In this document: positions 1-7,898 of the stretch, piece by piece | Layout of the letters: each line of letters begins with the position of its first letter | Numbering within the stretch: position 1 is the first letter of the stretch | Assembly (NCBI GenBank): GCA_902475375.1 | Contig: CABRZC010000045.1 | Span: forward strand, 1 to 15,801 | Origin: an uncultured Collinsella sp. | GTDB lineage: Bacteria > Actinomycetota > Coriobacteriia > Coriobacteriales > Coriobacteriaceae | Direction: 5' to 3' | DNA length: 15,801 nt | The notes under the pieces: generated by a model | Databases searched by the model: none | The model's input: the letters and a program-made list of their open reading frames with translations, nothing else | What the model was told of the DNA's origin: nothing | Program-made: the position numbers and the translations under genes

Positions 1-39
1 TCGTTTAAGAACGTCCCCGATGACTATTTGAATTGCTAA
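1..39 (+). other. Possible 3' end of an upstream gene
   Basis: The first 12 codons in frame 1 are open (SFKNVPDDYLNC) and end at a TAA at 37-39. The residue mix is protein-like, and the other two forward frames stop within 30 bases. This may be the tail of a + strand gene that begins outside the window. It is far too short to name, and chance is a fair alternative. Confidence 0.2.
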
Positions 40-82
40 TTTGTGCGGGTTGTGGTTTTGTGACCTGCTGAAATTAAAGATA

Positions 83-120
83 CTGTACAACTGTACGCTA
101 ATTCGTCTTCGTAGTATATT
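83..120 (+). promoter_or_regulatory. Possible promoter with operator-like inverted repeat
   Basis: A perfect inverted repeat GTACA-AC-TGTAC lies at 85-96, and CTGTAC is also repeated directly at 83-88 and 91-96. A TATATT at 115-120 could be a -10 box; the -35 position 17 bases upstream (92-97) would overlap the right half of the repeat. That arrangement suits a repressor site, but no regulator gene is visible and the -35 match is poor. Confidence 0.35.
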
Positions 121-176
121 GCTACCCGCAAAACTCAATACCATTGTGCTCTGAGACGCTAAAGCGCTTACGTACA

Positions 177-2993
177 ATGGTTATCGATAGTACGATTCGA
201 TTCAACGACAGGATGGATGGTCCAAGCGTGAGTCTCGGCAGCAAACTATCCAATGCAAAGGTGTCCTTTGCGATATTTAAGCGCGACATTAAGCGACTGC
301 TTGTGAACCCCGTCGCCCTGGTGGTTACCCTAGGCGTGTGCGTTATTCCCTCGCTGTATGCCTGGTATAACATCGTGGCAAACTGGGATCCGTATGGAAA
401 CACCCAAGGCATCAAGATTGCTATCGCCAACAACGATCGAGGCACCCAAAACGACTTGGTGGGTGAGCTCAACGCTGGCGACAAAGTGGTCGACCAGCTC
501 AAGGAGAATCATCAGTTGGGCTGGACGTTCGTCGACTCGACGGCCGATGCCAAGGAGGGCGTCGAGAGCGGCGAGTACTATGCCGCTATCGTGATTCCCA
601 AGAACTTCTCGGATAACCTGGTTTCGATGCTCGACGGCAACTACCATCAGCCCAAGCTCACGTACTACGTCAATGAGAAGAAGAGCGCCATTGCGCCCAA
701 GGTTACCGATACCGGTGCAAACACCATCGAGGAGCAGATCAACTCGGAATTTGTCTCTACGGTAGGCAAGACTGTTGCCGGTATCGCCAAGGATGCCGGT
801 GTCGATTTAAAGGACAAGGCAACCCAGACTCAGGACTCGCTGGCAAGTTCGGTGTCCGAGGCGTCCGACACCTTGGGCGAGGTGCGCGATTCGATTGGCG
901 ATATGAATGCCGCCATCGATAAGACGAGTGGCGCTATCGCCTCGGCTGATGCGGCACTTGCCGGCTTGCAAGGCCAGGCACCGTCGCTGACGCAGGCGAT
1001 CTCCCAGGGCAACGACCTGCTGAGCGAAGCTCGCACCACGGCGGGCAACTCCATCACCTCGCTCTCCAAGGCGCTCTCGGAAGGCAGCCTTGCGCTCACC
1101 AAGACGTCGGCCTCTGCGAACGCTGCCATCGGCAAGCTGACGGGCGCGGTCACATCTACGACCACCCGTATCGACAACTCGCTCGAGTCTCTTCAAGCGA
1201 CGATCGACCACAATAAGGCCGTTATCGGGCACTTGGAGATTCTCGCCAATGACACGTCGACAGGTTCCGAGGAAATTGACGCGCGCATTGTATCGACCAT
1301 CGATTTGCTTCGAGAGCAGAATGAAAAGCTTCAGAGCATCAAGGACGGTCTGTCCGCGCAGTCGAGCGCCATGGCGAATGACGCAGCGGCTGTTTCGGGT
1401 GCCAGTGACGCTATCAATAACGCAATTCATACCGGTGCGACCAACCTTGGCCAAGCCCAGACGGACTTGGGCCAAAACGCGCTGCCGAAGGCCTCGAGCG
1501 CGCTCGACTCTTTTGCTGCCGTTTCGGGCGACCTGACCGGTATCGTCTCGGGTATGACACCTACACTTGCAAATGCGCGCGGCACGTTGGCGCAGCTTAG
1601 CGCTACGCTCGGCCAGGCCAAGACCACGCTGTCCCAGACCGATTCCTCGCTTGCCAAGGTCCAGGACAAGCTTGCAACCGCCGCCAATGACATCGCGGCG
1701 CTGCAGACCTCCGAGTCCATGGGCGAGCTGGCCGATCTGATGGGCGTCGATGTCAATGACGTGGCAGATTTCATGGCGTCTCCGGTTGAGTTGACGTCCA
1801 AGTCAATCTATCCGGTCAAGAGCTTTGGCTCGGGCATCGCTCCCTTCTACACCAATCTGGCGCTTTGGGTGGGCGGCTATGTGCTCATCGCCATTTACAA
1901 GCTCGAGGTCGACCGTGAAGGTGTTGGCAGCTTTACGGCGCGCCAAGGCTACTTTGGCCGCTGGTTGCTCATGGTGATCCTGGGCGCGTTGCAGGCCATC
2001 ATCGTTACGGTAGGCGATCTGGTGATTGGCGTGCAGTGCGTCAGCCCGCTGCTGTTCGTGCTGGGCGGCATCGCCATTTCGTTCACCTACGTCAATATCA
2101 TCTATGCGCTGTCCACCACGTTTAAGCATATCGGCAAGGCTATCGGCGTCATTCTCGTCATCGTGCAGATCCCGGGTTCGTCGGGCATGTACCCCATCGA
2201 GATGATGCCCGGCTTCTTCCAGTGGCTGCACCCGCTGCTGCCCTTTACCTACGGCATCAATCTGCTGCGCGAGACGGTCGGCGGCATGTATTCGTTCAAC
2301 TACCTGTTTAACCTGTGCATTCTGGGCGTGTTCTTGATCGTGGCGCTCTTTATCGGTCTGCAGCTGCGTCCGCTGCTGCTCAACCTTAACCTGCTCTTTG
2401 ATAAACAGCTCTCCACGACCGGTATGATGATTTGCGAGTCCAACGACCTGCCGCGCCAGCGCTACTCGCTGCGCACGGCCATGCGTGTCATGCTCGATTC
2501 CGATTCGTACCGTCGCGAACTGCTCGATCATGCGGTCGCCTTTGAACATCGCTACCCGTACTACATCAAGGGCGGTTTTGCCGCCGTGGTGGGCGTTCAG
2601 GTCCTGCTCTTTGTCCTGTCGACGGTTCTCGATATCGACAATAACGGCAAGATCATCCTGCTTGTCATTTGGATCATCTCGGTTATTGCCATCTGCGGCT
2701 GGCTTATCAATATCGAGTACATCCGCTCGAGCCTCAACACCCAGATGCGCATCTCGGCGCTTTCGGATGAGGACCTGCGCCGCGAGATGCGCGAGCACAC
2801 GGCCGCCATTCCGGCCGCTCGTCGCATGTTCGGCTTGAATGCGAGCGAGCGGGGGTCTGAACCCAAGACTCAGGCTGTCAACCAATGTGGTCATCGCGAT
2901 GCGGCCCATGTGCCCGAGAACGGGGATGACACGTTTGTGATGAATGAAAAGAACGCCCCGCTCGGCAAGCACTCCAAAGGAGGTGAGGCATAA
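177..2993 (+). CDS. YhgE/Pip family membrane protein with C-terminal extension
   Basis: Member of the YhgE/Pip family, named after the Lactococcus phage infection protein and related to EsaA of type VII secretion. The cellular role is unsettled. An N-terminal membrane helix (about nt 300-365) is followed by the family signature around YAWYNIVANWDPYGNT. Next come a large extracytoplasmic region and a long Ala/Ser/Asp-rich helical stretch (about nt 780-1730) that is probably coiled coil. Five C-terminal helices follow (about nt 1835-1900, 1960-2035, 2046-2120, 2140-2200 and 2305-2380), similar to ABC-2-type permeases. Unlike the next gene, this protein continues about 200 residues further, with two more helices (about nt 2566-2640 and 2647-2710) and a charged tail. 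The start is uncertain: TTG 144, ATG 177, ATG 213 and GTG 228 are in frame and none has a good ribosome site. ATG 177 is a compromise. The stop abuts the next ATG, so the two genes form an operon. Confidence 0.85.
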   Translation: MVIDSTIRFNDRMDGPSVSLGSKLSNAKVSFAIFKRDIKRLLVNPVALVVTLGVCVIPSLYAWYNIVANWDPYGNTQGIKIAIANNDRGTQNDLVGELNAGDKVVDQLKENHQLGWTFVDSTADAKEGVESGEYYAAIVIPKNFSDNLVSMLDGNYHQPKLTYYVNEKKSAIAPKVTDTGANTIEEQINSEFVSTVGKTVAGIAKDAGVDLKDKATQTQDSLASSVSEASDTLGEVRDSIGDMNAAIDKTSGAIASADAALAGLQGQAPSLTQAISQGNDLLSEARTTAGNSITSLSKALSEGSLALTKTSASANAAIGKLTGAVTSTTTRIDNSLESLQATIDHNKAVIGHLEILANDTSTGSEEIDARIVSTIDLLREQNEKLQSIKDGLSAQSSAMANDAAAVSGASDAINNAIHTGATNLGQAQTDLGQNALPKASSALDSFAAVSGDLTGIVSGMTPTLANARGTLAQLSATLGQAKTTLSQTDSSLAKVQDKLATAANDIAALQTSESMGELADLMGVDVNDVADFMASPVELTSKSIYPVKSFGSGIAPFYTNLALWVGGYVLIAIYKLEVDREGVGSFTARQGYFGRWLLMVILGALQAIIVTVGDLVIGVQCVSPLLFVLGGIAISFTYVNIIYALSTTFKHIGKAIGVILVIVQIPGSSGMYPIEMMPGFFQWLHPLLPFTYGINLLRETVGGMYSFNYLFNLCILGVFLIVALFIGLQLRPLLLNLNLLFDKQLSTTGMMICESNDLPRQRYSLRTAMRVMLDSDSYRRELLDHAVAFEHRYPYYIKGGFAAVVGVQVLLFVLSTVLDIDNNGKIILLVIWIISVIAICGWLINIEYIRSSLNTQMRISALSDEDLRREMREHTAAIPAARRMFGLNASERGSEPKTQAVNQCGHRDAAHVPENGDDTFVMNEKNAPLGKHSKGGEA
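2977..2986 (+). promoter_or_regulatory. Full-consensus Shine-Dalgarno for the second Pip gene
   Basis: AAGGAGGTGA matches the 16S anti-SD over ten bases, seven bases before ATG 2994, and lies inside the 3' end of the first Pip gene. The second protein can therefore be translated strongly on its own initiation site. The first gene has no comparable site. Confidence 0.85.
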
Positions 2994-5183
2994 ATGAAGA
3001 ACATCCTGCATCTGTTTAAGCGCGATGTCCAAAACGTGTCTCGCTCCGTAATCGGCTTGGTTGTCGTGATGGGCCTCATTATCGTACCGTGCCTGTACGC
3101 GTGGTTTAACATCGCCGGCAGCTGGGATCCGTACGGCAACACCGGCAATCTTAAGATCGCCGTGGTCAACACCGATGAGGGTTACGAGAGCGATCTGATC
3201 CCCGTCGAGGTCAACGTGGGCGAAAACGTGACCGCCACCCTACGCGGCAACGAGAGCTTCGATTGGGTTGTGCTCAACAATCGCGAAAAGGCTATCGAGG
3301 GCGTCAAATCGGGCGCATACTATGCGGCTGTCGTTATCCCTAAGACGTTTAGTGCCGATATGATGACGCTCTTTTCGACCGACGTTAAGCATGCCGATAT
3401 CGAGTTTTACGAGAATCAGAAGGCCAACGCCATCGCGCAGATCGTGACCGAGAAGGGTTCGAGCGCCGTTCAGAACCAGGTTAACGAATCTTTTACCGAG
3501 ACCATTACGAGCATCGGTCTTAAGACGGTGTCCAGCCTGCTCGATTACATGAGCACCGACCAGGTCAGCAACTTTATCGCCAACCTGTCCTCGACGCTCG
3601 GCGATTCGATTGGGGACCTGCAAGACGTTCAGGCTAATGCTTCGTCGCTGGCGGGCATTTTGAGCTCTACGTCCGATTCGTTGACGTCGGCGAGCGGTAT
3701 GCTCCAGCAGACGGGTACGGTCGATGAGTCGACCAAGCAGTTGATGGAGCATGCCAAGAGCGGCATGAGCGATTCCAAAGAAGCGCTGAAGGCCGCCAAC
3801 GACGCCATCAACGCCGCGATTGACGGAAGCGCGGGCTCGTTCGACAACGTGTCCGCCGGGCTTGCGAAGGCATTTGATGCCGCGAATCAGCATGTCGACC
3901 TTACGGTGTCTCAGCTCAACGATGCCGCGGCGGCGCTCAATACACGTGCCGACGATATCGACGCCACGGCCGACCAGCTCCGCGGCTTTGCCGAGCAGGT
4001 CAGTGACGAAAAGCTCCAGGAGAGCCTTAAATCTGTGGCAACATCGCTGGGCAGGATCGCGGTGGAGTATCGCAACAACGCCAAGGACCTGACGGCAACT
4101 GCTAAGTCCCTTTCTGACAGCATGGCAGAGGTCAACAGCACGCGTGCCGAGGTCGATCAGGCCATCGCCGATGCCAAGGCGGGCATTTCGGGCGCCAAGT
4201 CCGACTACGATTCCACGTTCTCGGTTAAGGCCAAGAAGCTCAAGAAGACGGTTTCGGGCATCCTGGACTCGCTCGATGGCATCTCGGGCGATCTGGATAG
4301 CGCCGTAGACGGCCTGACCGACGCATCCGGTTCGCTGGCAAAGGGCCTCTCCAAGGCTGCAAAGCTGGTCAACAAGGCTTCTGATCAGCTGGGCGAGGCG
4401 TCGGACAAGATCAGTGCGTTTAAGGACGAGCTCGATGGCGCCCTGATGTCGGACGACCTTGCCACGATCAAGACGATGATTGGCAACGATCCCGAGGGTT
4501 TGGCCGTGTCGCTTTCCGGCCCCGTCGCGCTCGATCGCAAGCCGGTCTATCCGATTCGTAACTACGGCTCTGCCATGGCACCGTTCTACACGATTCTGTC
4601 GCTATGGGTCGGCTCGATCGTGCTGGCGGCCATGATGAAGGTCTCGGTTGACGATGAGCTCATCAACGAGCTCATCCCCGTGCGCCTGCACGAGATCTAC
4701 CTGGGCCGCTACCTGTTCTTTGGCGGTCTGGCCCTGCTGCAGGCAACGCTCGTGTGTGCGGGCGACATCCTGTTCTTTGGCATTCAGTGCGACAACCCGC
4801 TGCAGTTTGTGCTGGCGGGCTGGGTCGCGAGTCTCGTGTTCTCCAATATCGTCTACACGCTTACGGTGTCGTTTGGCGATATCGGCAAGGCGCTCGCCGT
4901 CGTGCTGCTGGTCATGCAGGTCGGCGGTTCGGGCGGCACGTTCCCTATCGAGATGACCGGCCCCGTGTTCCAGGCGATCTATCCGTTCCTGCCGTTCACC
5001 CACGGCATCAACGCCATGCATGCCGCCATGGCTGGCGCCTACCATATGGAGTACTGGATTGAGCTAGGCATTCTGGCGAGCTATCTGATTCCGTCGCTGG
5101 CCCTGGGCGTCGTCTTCCGCCGTCCGGTCATCAAAGCCAACGACTGGATCATCGAAAAACTGGAGTCAACCAAATTGATTTAG
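2994..5183 (+). CDS. YhgE/Pip family membrane protein
   Basis: A 729-residue paralogue of the preceding protein, with the standard family layout. The N-terminal helix (residues about 15-38) precedes the signature YAWFNIAGSWDPYGNT at about 35-50. An extracytoplasmic domain follows, then a long Ala/Ser/Asp-rich helical region (about 180-500). The C-terminal membrane domain has five helices at about 527-550, 570-596, 602-626, 630-650 and 689-712. It contains GGSGGTFPIEM and PFLPFTHGINA, which correspond to GSSGMYPIEM and PLLPFTYGIN in the first protein. The start at ATG 2994 is fixed by a consensus Shine-Dalgarno and by immediate contact with the upstream TAA. Tandem unequal Pip proteins suggest a heteromeric membrane complex (inference). 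A TetR-type regulator often neighbours such genes but is not visible here. Function unknown; transport or envelope stress has been suggested for relatives. Confidence 0.9.
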   Translation: MKNILHLFKRDVQNVSRSVIGLVVVMGLIIVPCLYAWFNIAGSWDPYGNTGNLKIAVVNTDEGYESDLIPVEVNVGENVTATLRGNESFDWVVLNNREKAIEGVKSGAYYAAVVIPKTFSADMMTLFSTDVKHADIEFYENQKANAIAQIVTEKGSSAVQNQVNESFTETITSIGLKTVSSLLDYMSTDQVSNFIANLSSTLGDSIGDLQDVQANASSLAGILSSTSDSLTSASGMLQQTGTVDESTKQLMEHAKSGMSDSKEALKAANDAINAAIDGSAGSFDNVSAGLAKAFDAANQHVDLTVSQLNDAAAALNTRADDIDATADQLRGFAEQVSDEKLQESLKSVATSLGRIAVEYRNNAKDLTATAKSLSDSMAEVNSTRAEVDQAIADAKAGISGAKSDYDSTFSVKAKKLKKTVSGILDSLDGISGDLDSAVDGLTDASGSLAKGLSKAAKLVNKASDQLGEASDKISAFKDELDGALMSDDLATIKTMIGNDPEGLAVSLSGPVALDRKPVYPIRNYGSAMAPFYTILSLWVGSIVLAAMMKVSVDDELINELIPVRLHEIYLGRYLFFGGLALLQATLVCAGDILFFGIQCDNPLQFVLAGWVASLVFSNIVYTLTVSFGDIGKALAVVLLVMQVGGSGGTFPIEMTGPVFQAIYPFLPFTHGINAMHAAMAGAYHMEYWIELGILASYLIPSLALGVVFRRPVIKANDWIIEKLESTKLI

Positions 5184-5246
5184 TTCAGCAACGTAAACGC
5201 CGTCGGAACATCGAGATCTTCCAACCCGATGCTTTAGCGTAGTGAA

Positions 5247-5276
5247 TTGCACGGGCTGCTTGGTTGTTGCTACAGT
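5247..5276 (+). promoter_or_regulatory. Weak promoter candidate upstream of the DMT gene
   Basis: TTGCAC (5247-5252) and TACAGT (5271-5276) are 18 bases apart, giving a start near 5283. That would place the hairpin at 5281-5306 at the very 5' end of the transcript. No better promoter is seen between that hairpin and the gene. The match is modest. Confidence 0.25.
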
Positions 5277-5280
5277 AGCG

Positions 5281-5317
5281 GGGCGTGCCGGGGGTCCGGT
5301 GCGCCCTGCTTTTATTT
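5281..5317 (+). terminator. Rho-independent terminator after the Pip operon
   Basis: GGGCGTGCCGG (5281-5291) pairs with CCGGTGCGCCC (5296-5306) over 11 bp with two G-U pairs and a GGGT loop. A TTTTATTT tract follows at 5310-5317. It ends the Pip operon, or acts as an attenuator in the leader of the DMT gene if the upstream promoter candidate is real. Confidence 0.65.
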
Positions 5318-5384
5318 GACCATGAGGCGGCACGCAGCCATGCGCGTGCGGACACCACGCCCAGATTGAGCGCGAGGATGCCCT

Positions 5385-6368
5385 ATGGCCCAGCATGCCA
5401 CTGACAATATCGAAATGATGCCCGATAGCCCTGTTGCTCGCGAGGACCTGGGCGCGGGCGGCACCTCCCGCGGCGCCGGCGCTCGCTCGCCGCTGTTCTG
5501 GAAAGTCCTGCTGCTTTCGGTGGCAGTCGTCTGGGGCTACTCCTTTACGACCATGAAGGACGCGCTCGACACCATTCCGGTGTTCGAACTGCTCTACGTG
5601 CGCTTTCTGCCTGCGGCGTTGGTCATGTTTTTCATCTTCCACAAGCGCATCATCGCGCACCTCAACGCCCGCAACCTTATCGTCGGACTTGGCATGGGCG
5701 CACTTATGTGGGCCGCCTACGCCCTGCAGACAGTCGGTCTGGCGCACACCACGGCGGGCAAGAATGCTTTTTTGACGGGCACGTATTGCATCGTTGTGCC
5801 GTTCGCGAGCTATTTTCTGAGCGGCGAAAAACTCACCCGCTATAACCTGGGCGCGGCGCTGCTGTGCTTGGCGGGCATTGGCTTGGTGGCGCTCGATAGC
5901 GTTGAATTCAACATCGGTGATGTCATTACGCTGGCGGGTGCGGTCTTTTTCGCCATCCAGATGGCGGTGACTGCCAAGTACGGTCGCAAAATGGACATCA
6001 ACGTCATCACGTTTTGGATGTTTGTGGGCAACGGCGTGCTGAGCCTGGCAACGTCGCTGCTATTCGAGACCCAAGCGCCTCTGTCCGTGTGGACGCCGAG
6101 CTTTATCAGCGCGATGGCGTTTCTCTCGGTTGGTTGCACATGCGCGGCTCTGCTCATCCAAAACGTCGGCTTGGCGCATGTCTCGGCCTCGACGGGCTCA
6201 CTGCTCCTTTCGATGGAGTCGCCTTCGGGCGTGCTGTTCTCGGTGCTGCTGATGGGGGAGGCGCTCACCTCGCGCCTGCTCGCCGGCTTCGCGCTCATCT
6301 TTCTTTCGATTATCTTGAGCGAGACGCATTTCGATTTCTTGCGCCGAAAATCACACCCGCAATTGTAA
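5385..6368 (+). CDS. EamA/DMT family transporter
   Basis: A 327-residue drug/metabolite-transporter-superfamily protein with two EamA repeats, at about residues 40-170 and 177-318, each with five predicted membrane helices. A family-typical VVWGYSFTTMKDAL follows the first helix. FELLYVRFLPAAL and GLAHTTAGKNAFLTGTYCIVVPF in the first half, and GLAHVSASTGSLLLSMESPSGVLFS in the second, are characteristic half-repeat segments. Such proteins usually export amino acids, related metabolites or toxic compounds; the substrate cannot be read from the sequence. The first 35 residues are hydrophilic, longer than usual. The start at ATG 5385 is supported by GAGGA at 5374-5378, six bases upstream. The gene lies between two terminators and appears monocistronic. 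Confidence 0.9.
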   Translation: MAQHATDNIEMMPDSPVAREDLGAGGTSRGAGARSPLFWKVLLLSVAVVWGYSFTTMKDALDTIPVFELLYVRFLPAALVMFFIFHKRIIAHLNARNLIVGLGMGALMWAAYALQTVGLAHTTAGKNAFLTGTYCIVVPFASYFLSGEKLTRYNLGAALLCLAGIGLVALDSVEFNIGDVITLAGAVFFAIQMAVTAKYGRKMDINVITFWMFVGNGVLSLATSLLFETQAPLSVWTPSFISAMAFLSVGCTCAALLIQNVGLAHVSASTGSLLLSMESPSGVLFSVLLMGEALTSRLLAGFALIFLSIILSETHFDFLRRKSHPQL

Positions 6369-6380
6369 ACAACTTGTTGC

Positions 6381-6405
6381 GCCGCCCTCCCAGGGCGGCA
6401 TTTTT
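6381..6405 (+). terminator. Rho-independent terminator of the DMT gene
   Basis: A perfect 8-bp stem, GCCGCCCT (6381-6388) with AGGGCGGC (6392-6399), has a CCC loop and runs into ATTTTT (6400-6405). It begins 12 bases after the stop codon. It is the cleanest conventional terminator in the window. Confidence 0.9.
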
Positions 6406-6431
6406 ATGTCATGCCCTTACAGTTGTACCTT

Positions 6432-6453
6432 GCACTTTACGCTATCAAAGTGC
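6432..6453. promoter_or_regulatory. Inverted repeat upstream of the M20 gene
   Basis: GCACTTT (6432-6438) and AAAGTGC (6447-6453) form a perfect 7-bp inverted repeat around an 8-base spacer, 30 bases before the start codon. It could be an operator or a leader hairpin. A promoter could not be assigned with confidence here. Confidence 0.4.
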
Positions 6454-6483
6454 GTGCTGCAAAAACGTTACTGGAGGGCTTCT

Positions 6484-7776
6484 ATGGCATCAGCTCTGTC
6501 CGATTTTCAACCGCAACCAGCGCCCCAGGCCACCGCGGCGGCGCAGGCCGCTATCGGTGACGGTCTTGTCGCAGAAGCTCAGGCTTTTGCAGACGAGCTC
6601 GCTGCATGGCGACACGATCTACACCAGATGCCCGAGCTGGGTAACAATCTTCCGCAGACGTCTGCCTATATCCAGGCACGTCTGGACGAGATGGACATCC
6701 CCCATACCACGCTAGTCGACGGTTCCTGCGCCGTTGGCCTGATCGGTGCCGGTGCGGCCGCTCAGGGCAATGGCACGTGCAAGGACGAGCAGGCCGGAAC
6801 GGTCGTCATGCTCCGAGGCGATATGGATGCCCTTCCCGTTGTCGAGGAATCCGGCGAGCCCTTTGCATCCACCAATGGCTGCATGCATGCTTGCGGTCAC
6901 GATATGCACGCGACGGCCCTGCTTGGTGCGGCGCGCCTGCTCAAGGCCCGCGAGGCCGAGCTTGTGGAGGCCAACGCTACCGTCAAGTTGCTGTTCCAGC
7001 CGGGCGAGGAGACCTTTGAGGGAGCACGCGCTGCCATCGCCGACGGCTTGCTCGAGAACCCGCGCCCTCAGGCGGCCTTTGCCATGCATGTCAACAGCCA
7101 GTCGCCGCTTGGCCTGGTGCTCTACGGCAGCCCGGCGCTCTCGGGTGTGTACGGTTTCCGCATCACGCTCCAGGGCAAGGGCGGCCACGGTTCCAGCCCC
7201 GAGATCTGCATCGACCCCATCACGGCCGGCGTCCACGTGCACCTGGCGCTCCAGGAGCTTATCTCCCGCGAGGTGCCGGCGGCCAAGGAAGTCGCACTTA
7301 CCGTTGGTAAGTTCGCCGGCGGCTTGGCGGCCAACGTCATCCCCGACACCTGCGTGCTCGAGGGAACGCTGCGCGGCTTTGATGTTGAGCTCATGGCTCA
7401 CCTAAAGACCCGCATCGCGGAGGTCGTTAACGGCGTTGCTACGACCTATCGTACGCCGGCGACCATCGAGACGCTTTCGGATGTTCCGCCGCTTGTACTC
7501 GACAGCGATATGACTCAGGCGTCGCTTGGCTACGTGGGCGCAGTGCTGCCCAAGACGGCTTTCTTGCCGCTTTTCCATGCCATGGCGAGTGAGGACTTCG
7601 CGCTTATCTCGAGCAAGATCCCAAGTGCGTACTTTACCGTGGGCGCGGCCGTAACCGACACGGACGAACACTTTGCCCAGCACCATCCCAAGGCACGTTT
7701 TAACGATGCCGAGCTGCCGCTCGGTGCCGCGGCCTATACCGCCGTCGCTTTGGGCTATATCGCCGACCACCGGTAG
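6484..7776 (+). CDS. M20D family amidohydrolase / metallopeptidase
   Basis: A 430-residue cytoplasmic enzyme of the M20D group (hippurate hydrolase, N-acyl-amino-acid and indole-acetyl-amino-acid hydrolases, N-acetyldiaminopimelate deacetylase), cleaving an amide between an acyl group and an amino acid. The metal-site pattern is complete. RGDMDALP lies at 111-118, and MHACGHDMHA supplies Cys137 and His139. QPGEET provides the general base Glu175 and the ligand Glu176. His202 is in AMHV and a C-terminal His is in HHPKARFND (400-408). The GKGGHGSSPE segment (231-240) belongs to the dimerisation domain. ATG 6484 is chosen because GGAGGG lies five bases upstream (6473-6478). A longer in-frame ATG at 6406 sits at the end of the preceding terminator's T-tract and has no ribosome site. 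The exact substrate is unknown. Confidence 0.9.
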   Translation: MASALSDFQPQPAPQATAAAQAAIGDGLVAEAQAFADELAAWRHDLHQMPELGNNLPQTSAYIQARLDEMDIPHTTLVDGSCAVGLIGAGAAAQGNGTCKDEQAGTVVMLRGDMDALPVVEESGEPFASTNGCMHACGHDMHATALLGAARLLKAREAELVEANATVKLLFQPGEETFEGARAAIADGLLENPRPQAAFAMHVNSQSPLGLVLYGSPALSGVYGFRITLQGKGGHGSSPEICIDPITAGVHVHLALQELISREVPAAKEVALTVGKFAGGLAANVIPDTCVLEGTLRGFDVELMAHLKTRIAEVVNGVATTYRTPATIETLSDVPPLVLDSDMTQASLGYVGAVLPKTAFLPLFHAMASEDFALISSKIPSAYFTVGAAVTDTDEHFAQHHPKARFNDAELPLGAAAYTAVALGYIADHR

Positions 7777-7778
7777 CA

Positions 7779-7850
7779 CCCAACCTTGCCTTTCAAGCCT
7801 GCGGGCATGGCCGTAAGGCCTATGCCCTTGTCTTTCAAGGCAATCTTGGG
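7779..7850. repeat. 72-nt nested inverted repeat (cruciform-like)
   Basis: The outer arms, CCCAACCTTGCCTT (7779-7792) and AAGGCAATCTTGGG (7837-7850), pair at 12 of 14 positions. Inside is a second hairpin: GGGCATGGCC (7803-7812) with GGCCTATGCCC (7817-7827), loop GTAA, one bulged T, then TTGTCTTT. It begins two bases after the M20 stop, so it may act as a terminator. The inner hairpin alone would suffice for that. Confidence 0.6.
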
Positions 7851-7898
7851 CACTACCGGCGCCCGGCGCAGGCTATTCGTTTGTCTAAAAGGAGCAGT

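Noticed and set aside
1803..3032. Long antisense open frame over the end of the first Pip gene
   Set aside because: It mirrors codon bias of the + strand gene, has no ribosome site, and gives a low-complexity His/Asp/Arg-rich product unlike a protein family.
6406..6483. N-terminal extension of the M20 protein from ATG 6406
   Set aside because: The ATG is part of the terminator's T-tract and has no ribosome site, while ATG 6484 has GGAGGG at ideal spacing.
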